Below, piece after piece: positions 25,212 through 39,129 of a stretch of 64,000 bases of DNA. The stretch covers positions 124,001-188,000 of the forward strand of contig SSBO01000008.1 in the NCBI GenBank assembly GCA_005281725.1. Reading direction: 5' to 3'. Under the pieces are notes generated by a model. The model ran no database searches, was not told the DNA's origin, and worked only from the letters and a program-made list of their open reading frames with translations. Made by a program: the position numbers and the translations under genes. Within the stretch, counting starts at the first letter, position 1. Each line of letters starts with the position of its first letter. The DNA is from Wuchereria bancrofti. Its lineage: Eukaryota; Nematoda; Chromadorea; Rhabditida; Onchocercidae.

Positions 25212-25219
25212 TGACGTCA
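25212..25219. promoter_or_regulatory. CRE-like palindrome TGACGTCA upstream of PAL
   Basis: A perfect consensus cAMP-response/bZIP site, 214 bases upstream of the PAL start codon on the minus strand, in a locally less AT-rich segment (25040-25220). An 8-mer of this base composition is uncommon here by chance, but function is unproven. Confidence 0.4.
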
Positions 25220-26762
25220 TCAAACTTCCATATATTTTCAATTTTTTTTTCCTCTTAAAGAGAGTAAAAGAATAAAATAAATGAGAATGTCGATTATCTA
25301 TTATTCAATTCCTCATAGGCTTAGCTGACGATGTAAAGGCTTAACATTATTTAATGTAAAGAAGAGTTAGTTTTATTATACAAAATGCTTTATTCATTCT
25401 CTTAGCATAAATTCTCAATATAACAGCATAAAAAGTTTCAACATTAAATTTTCTTAAAATGTCACTTTTATCGATAATTAAAATTTGCAACAAATAAGTT
25501 TAATTGCCATGGAAAAACAATTAATTACAACCTTGCTTACTGCTAGATGATTATTAGGATGATATCAAAGTTTACAGTAATTCGGCCAATATCTGTAATT
25601 ATATCAAATCAGTCTTGATGAATAATAGTATTGCAGCAATTTACGAATATCCCAGTAGATGAAGCCAACATTAAATGTAAACAACGAAAGCAAATTATTA
25701 AAAGAGTTGCAAAATAATTAGGATGGACTGAATAACATTAAAGGGAGTGGAAAATGAAATATTTTTCAAGATTAAGAATTAATAAATATCTTAATTTCAG
25801 TGGAAGTGAAATTTTCATCTTAAATTTTTTTCTCTACCAAAAAAATTTTAAATTCGGACGATTTTAAACGATTTGCATTACTCTTAAATAATACATAATT
25901 ATTTAATTTTATTTAAATTTGGAATGGAAGTGCTAAAATAACTTAAAAGATAGTACTGATAATTATGGCTCTTCCTTTCTTCTTTTTTACTTTAATTTTT
26001 CTGTTTATTTATTTTTTATCAAATTTCTTTCTATAATAAAAACTGCAATAAATCTATAATGATAATGACAACAAATAGTAGTGATAATTATAGTTTTTCT
26101 CCGTTTTTATTTTAATTTTTACTTCTATTTATTTCTTTTTATCAAATTTCTTTTTTTGTTTATTTAAAAGATTCAGAAATTGAATAAGGAAAGATTTTAA
26201 CTTCTTTAATTTCTTACCATTTTAGTTTAAATTTCTATTACATGCTTTACACAAATGTGAACAAAATTTTAATGAATAAGTGTTAATCTTAACTCGAAAA
26301 CGAACAACAAAAATGGCAAATATACAAACGCAAATCAACAAGAAAAGCATCGAATGATAATTTATATTTGATTACTAAGCGATAGATACTTTATAAAAAT
26401 TAACATCTATCAAAATTTTTCATTATACAAAAGAAAAAGTAAAAGGAAGTTTTTTCTTGAATTTCAGGTTGAAACTGTTGGAGTAAACTTTGATTTTACA
26501 AGTAATCAATCAAAATAATTAATACTCGTTATTTATAATTAAATCCATTTCACTATATCTTAAAAAGTGGTGTATAAGGACTAACCAAGTATTTGAGAAG
26601 TATTAGAGATCAAAAACTTTCAAATATCTCAGTCTGTAGAATTTGCAGCAGAATTTCTCTTTGTAATTATATTGTTATTAGCCTCTTCCAATTATATTTG
26701 TAAATGCACCAATCCACCAATATTGACGAGAATAATTATATTATTTTAATTAAGTTATAATT

Positions 26763-27045
26763 TGTTATCACCATTTATCACTGTTATTATTAATAATGCT
26801 ATGATTATTGTTAGTAAGAGTAATGAGAGCAAGAATTATTATTGTCATACATTATCGCTATTATTTATTATTTTTATCATTATCATTACTAGTTACTGTT
26901 ATTATTGTTATTATTATTATCACTATTATTACTGTTATTATTACTCATTATTATTACTATTATTATCGTCATAATTATCATTGTTATCATTATTATTGTT
27001 ATTTATATTATAATTACTATTATTATTTATATAGATAACGTCATC
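26763..27045. repeat. ATT/ATC/GTT trinucleotide low-complexity tract
   Basis: Imperfect TTATTA/TTATCA/TTGTTA repeats over about 280 bases. All frames over it are Leu/Ile/Tyr-rich artefacts. Confidence 0.85.
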
Positions 27046-27717
27046 ACAATGTTGTTTTATATTGTTATTTATTTTTTATTATTTAACAATTATTTTTCTG
27101 CCTTCTTTTAACTAATTACTTTTCTTTTAATTTGTGTAACCATTTGTTCGCATTTACTACTTTATAAATATATGTTGCAGTAGATATCTAATGAAGGGTA
27201 ATGTCATCATAAAAGATTTATAAATCATTTAAAATCTTTAAAATGAAAAAAATCGTTAAAATTGAAAAAAAAAAGGTGACTTTTAACGAACACTTTCAAA
27301 AAGGCTAATTTTAATTCATTATTTATTTTAATTAACAAAATGATTGCATCGAAATATTTGTTAATCCGCTAAATCATCCTCTACCATTTCTCAAATACTA
27401 CAAAGTAAATTTATTGGTATAGCAGCTTATAACAGATTCATCATCACTCTTGGGTCAAAGATTAATTGACTCTGCTATCAAATGTAAATTTTTACAACTT
27501 TTCCTTAAACTCATATTGAATTTATCTTTTTTCTGTCAACAATTAACTTATGCCATATTGCGTGACTTATACATTAAATATCATTCAACACGAACGTATG
27601 AATGTTACCAATTTAATATTTGATACCTTACTGAAATATAAAACTAGTGTAAAACTGTAATTGATAGTATTTAATAAATGTTCATATAAACATATCATAA
27701 TATAAAAGTTAAAATAC

Positions 27718-27771
27718 AAAAATAAATATAAAACTATATTTAATAAAAATAAATATAAAACTATATTTAAT
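27718..27771. repeat. Exact 27-base tandem duplication
   Basis: Two adjacent identical 27-base copies (27718-27744 and 27745-27771), each beginning AAAAATAAATATAAAAC. Intergenic. Confidence 0.85.
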
Positions 27772-28714
27772 ATTACTGAATGCTAAAGGACCGTATTAAA
27801 TATGAAATTAAATAATAACTATAATATATTTCAAGTTCTTGAATTAAATTAAATGCGTTAAATTTAATTGTTGAATTAAATCATTCTCATCATTTAATAT
27901 AATACCATGCAAAATCCTTTAATGAACATAAATTTAAACAATATAATTTAAAATCAAACCAAATTGCCATCAAACTTATTTATCAATTTTCGATGTTTTC
28001 TTTTTTTCTACATTGCAGTGCTATTTTCTAAACTTCCTACAACTCCCTCACACGTCTTTCTATCAATCCTTTCCTCTTTCAATCAATCGCATCCTTTTGC
28101 TTCAAATATTTTCAATGAGTTGAAAGCATTGGGTTAACAAATCAGTTTTAACGGGACACTAAAAGGGCCACAAACAGTCTGTAAAATAAAGTTACTCCTT
28201 CTAAAAAATGATTAGTCATCGATTCTGGTGCTTTTTTTCTTCGTGGGATTGAGTTGTGTGACTATTGGGTCACGAATTATTGACTGCCAGAAATAATAAA
28301 TCAGAAAATACAATAAATTAAATTCAGCGTGTGATGCAATCTGATAAGATTTTAAGAAATCCAATCTACATAGCCCAGTATCGATCTGTTAGTAATTTGG
28401 GAAGTGTAAGATACTTATCGTTTTTCTCTTTACCTCTCGTACTTTACACTCATTTAATTGGATCATTCCAAAAATAATTTTAGCTGCTGTCAAGGTATTG
28501 ATGACATTGTTTTCTCCTTCTTTCTTTCCGTAATCCGGTTTAATATTTAGCAGTATTTCAATTTAAGTGTTAACATTTTTGAGTAACAAATTATTTTCAT
28601 ACCTTGCATATTTGGCATATTAGGAACTTTCTGTATATACCTGGAAATTATTGCAATCTAACTCGGTTTTTCTTTCAGAGATTATATCCAGGTTAGTTAT
28701 AAAAGTCAGTAGAG

Positions 28715-28793
28715 ACTTTTAACTTAATCACTTATTCATCAATACGTATTAGTGGCTAATCCTTTAATTTGATCACTTATTCATCAATACGTT
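28715..28793. repeat. Direct repeat containing an exact 21-base match
   Basis: The exact shared core starts ATCACTTATTCATCAATACG at 28727 and 28772 (45-base period). Weaker similarity extends about 10 bases upstream of each. It lies about 1.1 kb 5' of the ARP3 start codon. Confidence 0.75.
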
Positions 28794-29899
28794 TAAATCG
28801 GATTGAAATGATTTTGATTTTTACAAGAAGAAGGAGACAAATTGACTTGTATAATGGATGACTTCTATCAGTGAGTTTTGGTGAATTAAATAATGTGTCT
28901 GATCGATCGTCACAAGATATGCGTTAGTACATCTTATGCAAGCCAGATAATAATTCATTTTAGAACTTCATTCTTACTTCTGTTTAACGAGATCTAGTAC
29001 CATATAAGAGTCATCTTTTCCATTCAAGGAAGAAAAATTTTTTTTGGTGAACAGTGTCATTTACTCACTTTTTTACTTGTTTATTCAAGCAGTTAATTAT
29101 CCCGTTAACCATTTTTTTTCTTTATCCTTAGTTACTTGTCGAGCATAATGACAACCTATCACATATGCGTATATGCTGATTTATTAACTTTCGTTTGTTT
29201 TTCCTTTTTTCTTATTCAGTAAAATGCTGTCTTGCATGAGTGACTGTTTATTTGGGACATTTATTTTCTTTTTGGATATTGCTTTATGCTTATTTTTTCT
29301 TGACGTGGAGTCATTGTAGTCATTTCATTTTCTTCTCTTTATCGTATCTCAGTTATCTTGGTGCCGATGTATTTTATAGTCTTCGGTTATCAGTGTAGGC
29401 AGATCATCATTTCTTTATGTGCTGATTTTCACTGATCTTTACGAGAATACTGTTATTTTTTGAAAAAAAAACGTGTAAAGTTTTGCTGTCGAGACTTTTG
29501 ATTATCAGGATGAAAATTTTTGCAAGCAAGCGTTTTGAAATCCTTTTTTTTTAATTTGTAATGAAGAGCTTTTTTTGAAATCTTTTTTTTTTTAATAGTT
29601 GGAAAAGTTTGCTCTTGAAACTCGGAATAACAAGATATATCGCAATAAAAATGTTAAATTTAAGCTACTAAAGTTTTGCATTTAATTAAACTTTTTTCCA
29701 GTTGAACCGTATGTACATTCTGTTTTCACAACAATTTTGAGTCGTGTTGTTCTACTTGTATAAGCTAAATTGGATTTTTTTTTGGAAAAAATATTCAAAT
29801 TATTATGTCTTCAGAAAAGTTCAGCATCATTTCTTAGCATACCAGCGGTGATATAGCAACTGAGTCCAAAAAGGTGTCTATAGCCTGGGGTACCCGGAA

Positions 29900-33622
<3,723 letters not shown>

Positions 33623-33930
33623 ATTTTTGGTATGAAGTTGGAACTAGTCGCGCATTCTTTATTGTGCTCACTTATTCAATTTTTTTTTTTTTTTTTGTTC
33701 GGTATTTCGATGCAGATTATTAAAGCTATTAAGTTTTGTTTGTTGAATTTTAAGAATAGAAAGGAAGTTATTTAGAATAATTTACACTGAAAGAACGCTT
33801 GAAATGAGTTGCTGCTGTGAGAATTACTTGTGAAATTCACTAATAAGTTTACAAGAAGCTTGCGATCAAAGACGAAAGGTGTTATTATTCTAAATCTTCT
33901 TACGGGATCCTGTAGTTAATAAAACATGTT

Positions 33931-34395
33931 ATGCTTTTTGTTCTCCTCACATATCGATGTGATTATATGATTTATCCGGGTTTGTTATTACTTTTATCAC
34001 ATTTACCCGATCCGATCATTGTCACTGTTTTTACATTTTTTTTTTCACACTTATTAAGAATTGTTTTGAACCATGTTTTACTCCGAAAAAGCATCTTGAT
34101 TTTTGCCTTCATTCTAATTGAATTCATGCTGAAAATTTCATATTTACTGTTTTTATATATCAGTTTCTTTTCAATGTCTTGGTACCATACATTATTTGAA
34201 CACTTCCATGACATCATTTTTTTAGAAATTTTTTATCTGTTGAATTCATTCATGAATATTCGTATGAACTGGGAAGATTTGGATAATTGTCCTATATTAG
34301 TAATCTGCACAAGTCAAATAGTTTCAGCTTTTTCCATCGGAGTAGAGAGAGAAAGTTCAGTTTTCCAGCATTCAAATTCTTCCGAAATTAGCTGA
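33931..34395 (+). CDS. Possible 154-codon hydrophobic ORF just 3' of ARP3
   Basis: An uninterrupted frame of 154 codons, long for this base composition. It would have two or three hydrophobic segments in its first 110 residues and a polar end (MNWEDLDNCPILVICTSQ). It starts a few bases after the ARP3 AATAAA signal. The hydrophobicity may simply reflect T-rich DNA. No family recognised. Confidence 0.2.
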   Translation: MLFVLLTYRCDYMIYPGLLLLLSHLPDPIIVTVFTFFFSHLLRIVLNHVLLRKSILIFAFILIEFMLKISYLLFLYISFFSMSWYHTLFEHFHDIIFLEIFYLLNSFMNIRMNWEDLDNCPILVICTSQIVSAFSIGVERESSVFQHSNSSEIS

Positions 34396-35242
34396 AGAAT
34401 TGAGAAAATTCTTTTCGAATTTTCTTTTTAAAATGACATTTTATCATTATTTTTATCACTATTATTGTTACTGTTATGCCAACTTTTTGGTACTTTTAGT
34501 ACTAAAATTTTCTTGATTTTTCATGTTTTAGCTTATTAATTTTGTTTTTGTTAAAAAAATAGATTAACTTACTGATTTTTGAACTTAAGATTTTTTAAAC
34601 ATAGGCATTATCTTTTTTTCTCTCTCATCGACAATTTCAACTAATTGTTATACAAATGGGTGGCTAAATGGCTAAGCTTCTCAAACGTTTAATGGAGTTT
34701 GTTGTTTGCACAAATACGCTACATAAATTGTTGAAGTAGATCCTAATATTTGGTAATTGTTAATTTGAAATACGAGATAAGAGATGGTGCTAGAGTTGTA
34801 GACGCTATATATATAGTTAAAGGTTTCAGTTTGATTTTAAATTTATTTAGCTGAAATATTATTAATACGCATTGGCTAGACGAAGAGATTTGACAACTAA
34901 CATTGTGAAGTTTTTTTAAGATGAAGTAAACAATGTAGTGTATCATTTTTTGGTTGACTAAAAACAATGAAGATCCGAATAGTCATAGTTGTAGCTATTG
35001 GTTAAACCAGTTGTACAGCTATAGCAGCGGGTTACACTAATTGATTACGAGCTGTTTCACGTATTAAAAATGAATTCAGAATATCTTGATTTAAAAATTG
35101 TTTGTTTCTTGCTATTTCTTTTCTGGCCACACTTTAAAATGTATTTTTTAAAAAAAATTTTCGATCATACTGTGTAAATGAATGGCTCAAATTTTATGTG
35201 TGCTAGTAAAAAAATTCATTCTCCTTTTTGTTATGTTTGAAA

Positions 35243-35497
35243 TTATTGAAATAAATGCTGTTTTAAAAATTTTTCGTATGCATCGTTTGCAGGAAGTTCC
35301 GTATATGTTATATTTGGAAGGTCATTTTTGAATTTAAAAGAAATTTTGGCCAGGTTTTTAATTAATTTAATTGATTTAAATAAGGTGGAACATACCGTTA
35401 ACAATGTTAACAATGACCGCATGGTACAGAAAGTGTCTGTCACTGGGCGGTAGAGCTTGTTTTTCGAACATGATGACATTGTCTTATCAGTTAACAA
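35243..35497 (-). CDS. Possible small gene, 84 codons, unrecognised
   Basis: The local sequence is less AT-biased than its surroundings. The frame ends with a protein-like segment LPNITYTELPANDAYEKFL. A second overlapping frame starts MFEKQALPPSDRHFLYHAV at 35472 and runs into a GTATGT donor-like site near 35395, but no AG acceptor follows in range. One of the two may be coding; the structure is unresolved. If real, it is antisense to and upstream of DCTN5. Confidence 0.3.
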   Translation of the reverse strand: MLTDKTMSSCSKNKLYRPVTDTFCTMRSLLTLLTVCSTLFKSIKLIKNLAKISFKFKNDLPNITYTELPANDAYEKFLKQHLFQ

Positions 35498-35891
35498 TCA
35501 AAAGCTGTACAGTGCCTGGAGTTATTAGTATTATTATTATTATTCTGATGAAATTCAAGTTTCTGTGAGTTGTTAAAATCCTATTAAACCTGTTTTATTG
35601 TTGCTCCCGCTTTTTTAGGGGTTTAGAAAGCTTTTTTTTGAATTATTCGAAGATTTCATTTGCTTAATTTCTTTAGGATAGAAGCTGAATATGCAAGCTT
35701 TCTACTTCACTGGGCATAACTTTTACTATAATTCTGATATCGTTTTGTTAATTTTCGTTATTCAATTGGATTTTTGGTTTTAATGTTAATTGTGGCAAAT
35801 TGATTGATTTCATTTTTTAATTTTGATTTATAATTCTCTAAAGAAAGTGCTTTCGTTTTGTCACTATTCGGAAAACTGACTGGGACTCTAA

Positions 35892-37108
35892 ATGGATCTT
35901 CAAATGGTTTATTATGATAAGTCCGAATATGTGGAAACAGCTACGGGTAACAAAGTAAATCGGAAATCAAGATTATTTGGTAGTCAAAATATTGTGTTGA
36001 ATGGAAAAGTAAGTTAATGTTGACTGTATGTTGTCGTATCATTTCTGACTTAAATTTAATTAGAATGCATTAGGAACATTGTGGTAGTTGATATCTTAAT
36101 GTTTAGTGTTTGATGCAGTATGATAATACAGTAATAAGCTAATATCCTAACTTATTCATTAAAGAAATAGTGACAAGCTTATTGCTCTTTTAATTTTTCG
36201 AGAATTTTACATCCTAATTGATTTTTTATTTATTTTTTCCTCATTTTTGTTTGCTACATTTTAGTCAACATTGATGAAAGATTGTATCTTACGTGGTGAT
36301 ATGCATAATATTCGAACAGGTAGATATTGTGTTGTTGGCGAACGTACTATCATTCGACCATCTTATAAACGTTTCAGTAAAGGATTGACATTCTTTCCGG
36401 TACATATTGGTGATCATGTATTTATTGGAAATGTAAGTTTTATTTTTTATACCAGTATTTCTCTTGTTTTTTTTTTAAAGTTCATACAAATGTGTACAAA
36501 ATTATAAACTAACTAATATATGTTAAATCAAGAATTTCGATAAGTTCCATTTATCTGTGGTTGATTATTATTATGCGGAAATTTTGAAATTTTTTGATTC
36601 TTTTCGATTTATTTAATTATTTTTGAGGACTGTATAGTAATGGCTGCAGAGATTGGAGCATTCGTGCATATTGGCAATAATGTTGTGATTGGTCGTAGTG
36701 TAATAATTAAAAGTTGTGTACAAGTATTGCCAAATACAGTAGTGCCCCATGATGCTGTTATCCCACCTTTTTCTGTTGTAGGAGGTAATCCAGGTATGCT
36801 TTTGTCTTTCTGTCATTTAACTATTTATTTTTTTGTAAATTGAACAATGAAGAAGTTTTTTAATGGAAATTTAATCTGATTTTTTTTCCAAAATTTAAAT
36901 AATGCATGAAAAAATTTTGCAATAAAATGGAATAATTTTATCTCCACTTTATATGCATATATAGCAGATATATTCCGGATTAAACTCATTTTCAGGTACT
37001 GTTATTGGGCATTTACCGGAATCAACACAAGAATTGATGACACAAGCAACGCGCAATTTTTATGATAATTTCGTGCCAGATTCAAAAAATCCATCCATTG
37101 TTGCATAG
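35892..37108 (+). CDS. DCTN5: Dynactin subunit 5 (p25)
   Basis: A subunit of the dynactin pointed-end complex, which caps the ARP1 filament and helps dynein bind cargo. Exons 35892-36008, 36265-36432, 36628-36793 and 36996-37108 give 564 bases, 187 aa, close to the usual 182. The N-terminus [15 protein letters not shown] and [10 protein letters not shown] is the family signature. A left-handed beta-helix of hexapeptide repeats follows ([49 protein letters not shown], then [11 protein letters not shown]). The C-terminus [14 protein letters not shown] matches the family end. Introns are GT-AG; exon 3 uses a TTTTGAG acceptor rather than CAG. The gene converges on the small minus-strand gene at 37224. 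Confidence 0.95.
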
Positions 37109-37223
37109 GAATTTATAGCTTATATCCTTTTTTCTTTTCAAGTTTTTCACGAAGATAAATCACATTGGAAATGGATGATTTTTTTTTAGATTTATAAAAT
37201 TTCATTCTAGAATTTCTGATTTC

Positions 37224-37558
37224 TTATTCTGATACACAATCGGTTCCCTTCTTTTCCTGATTTACTGAAATTTTATTAGTGCTGTATGCTTACTTTGGAA
37301 TTATTAATTATTATAAATATGGAAAGAAAGCGTTTGTATACTTTTTTCACAAGGCATATTCGAATTACCTGTGTTCATATGAGATTCGTCTGCAACATCT
37401 GTGACAGGCATGAAGTTCTTATGTTCAATCGGATTCAAAGTTAATGCAAAAAGTTGTTTAATGGGACACAAAATTTCCACTGTATTACTTAGCTGGACAA
37501 AAAGTTCTTCCGAAACTAAGGAAATTGTTTTATTCACGAATTTTAAAACTTCCTCCAT
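37224..37558 (-). CDS. Small unrecognised gene convergent with DCTN5
   Basis: The preferred model has two exons, 37369-37558 and 37224-37264, joined ACA G|TA in frame by a GTAATT donor and a TTTCAG acceptor; it gives 76 aa. Without splicing the frame continues to 37304 (84 aa). The first exon reads as ordinary protein: MEEVLKFVNKTISLVSEELF, then LSNTVEILCPIKQLFALTL, likely amphipathic helices. Only 115 bases separate its stop from the DCTN5 stop, so the 3' UTRs probably overlap. I do not recognise a family; a small subunit of a larger assembly is possible but is a guess. Confidence 0.5.
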
Positions 37559-39129
37559 GAAATATTACTTGAATGAATGAATTATTTAATTTTGTGTTTG
37601 AATAAAATTTTATGTGCTATCTTTAAAACAAAGCCTGACGTGAGTAATCTTCAGGTGGTAGCTTATTCTAAGCGTTACTTGCGAAGCACGAATATTTTCG
37701 TTTTTCCATCAATTTTCTTTTGAAAATTAAGTAAATCACGAGATTAAAAAATTTTCAGTATATATGAATTAGAATTGGCTGCGTACGTAAATGAATAATT
37801 CATGTCAAGTTTGGTAGATATGGAAGTATGTTATAGATACGTAAATAAATAGATCATTTACGTGAAGAGTAATTGGTTCGATAAACGATAAGTTCAACAT
37901 CACATGAATTTTGTTTATTTTAATGTCATAGGCTTAATGATAATATGCATCGCATTAAACTTTGCATTAATAATGAAATCATTTTAGAAGCGAAATTCAA
38001 GATGAATTATATTCAAGATGTAAACATCTTCTGTTTGCCCTAATTGTGTGACCGTTCAAATTTACATTCAAATTTTATATTTTCAAGCATTTCAGTAATT
38101 CTAATAAAATTAATGTCTATTCCTCTTTAATTGAAAAATGGAATGTATTAAATTTTTTCGATCGAAATAGTTAGTTGTTAGCCTGAGGAGATTTTAGTCA
38201 TCAAAATAACATTGCTGGAAAGTTATTTTAAAAAATAACATAGCTGATTAAAAAAAACTGATTGGGGGAGAAAATAATTAACAAGAAGTAGCTCGTATCA
38301 ATAATAACAATTGAATTAAATTTAACGAAATATAAGTCCAGGAAATTTCTTGATTTATTTCTTGATTTTCCTGATTTATTTCTTGACATAATCGAAGTAA
38401 ACTCAATTGATTAATTTTAGGATAAAACAATGCACATAATACATGCTATAAATATAATTTGCTTCCACTTTACAAAGTGATAAGTTGATTCTATTACTTG
38501 TGAATATTTTTGTTTCAATAATTCGTGATCAAATATAATTTTATAAGTAACTAACTAACGAATGGCAATTTAGTAAATGATTGCTTCTTAAGATTATAAG
38601 CAAATTTTGTAAACTTTAGTGCAGAAATTACTCGAGCAAATTTATTTCAATTATATTGAATTAATAAAAATTAGATTGCAAAAAAAAGTTATGAATTTAC
38701 GTTGTGATATCAATTATGATTAGAATAATTTCCATTTTCTTAGAGTTGGTAATTTTCGGTAGAAATGAAAAAAGGAAACTTTTTTTTTTCAAAATTTCAA
38801 TTCGGTATTACTCAAATCAACTCATCCGATTTATACATTTAAAAAAAAATGTGGAATTATTCGATGTTACAATTGATGTACAAATTTTAAGTTAGATTCG
38901 GTTTTTTGAGTAACTTAATATTTTGTTAATTGCCATTTTTTTAATTCAAAAAAATCTTGATTACAATTTACTTGTAATAAAATGATAAATATATGATCAC
39001 GATAATTATAATTACATGTAATATACAACAATAGTAATGGAACAATATCTGAGGGAAAAAAATATGTCCAATATTTTTTTTTTAATTTCAATTAAAACAA
39101 ATACAAAAGAAAAAATAATCAATAAGATG
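37559..39129. other. AT-rich spacer, nothing recognised
   Basis: The region between the small minus-strand gene and the last exon of the Cys-rich protein gene. No exon chain, repeat array or RNA gene is visible. It should hold the promoter of the small gene (right of 37558). Confidence 0.5.

Larger units (their letters stand above)
25020..29899. other. Divergent intergenic region between PAL and ARP3
   Basis: PAL is transcribed leftwards and ARP3 rightwards, so both promoters should lie here. No coding exon is convincing. The stretch holds an ATT/GTT trinucleotide tract (26763-27045), an exact 27-base tandem pair (27718-27771) and a direct repeat (28727/28772). From about 28,000 the sequence is less AT-biased and may hold ARP3 5' UTR or promoter. 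AG sites with pyrimidine tracts near 28,680 and 29,839 are candidate leader acceptors. Confidence 0.5.
33623..35891. other. Spacer between ARP3 and DCTN5
   Basis: The start is the ARP3 3' UTR (AATAAA at 33918). Two weak candidate frames are listed separately (33931-34395 and 35243-35497). The 2.3-kb gap is long for a nematode operon, and I see no U-rich operon signal I would trust. Confidence 0.45.

Noticed and set aside
26762..27111. Overlapping Leu/Ile/Tyr-rich ORFs on the + strand
   Set aside because: They lie on an imperfect ATT trinucleotide tract and have no splice or start context.
34650..34720. tRNA-like start (GGTGGCTAAATGGCTAAGC)
   Set aside because: Resembles an A-box, but there is no GGTTCGANTCC-type B-box and no cloverleaf could be drawn.
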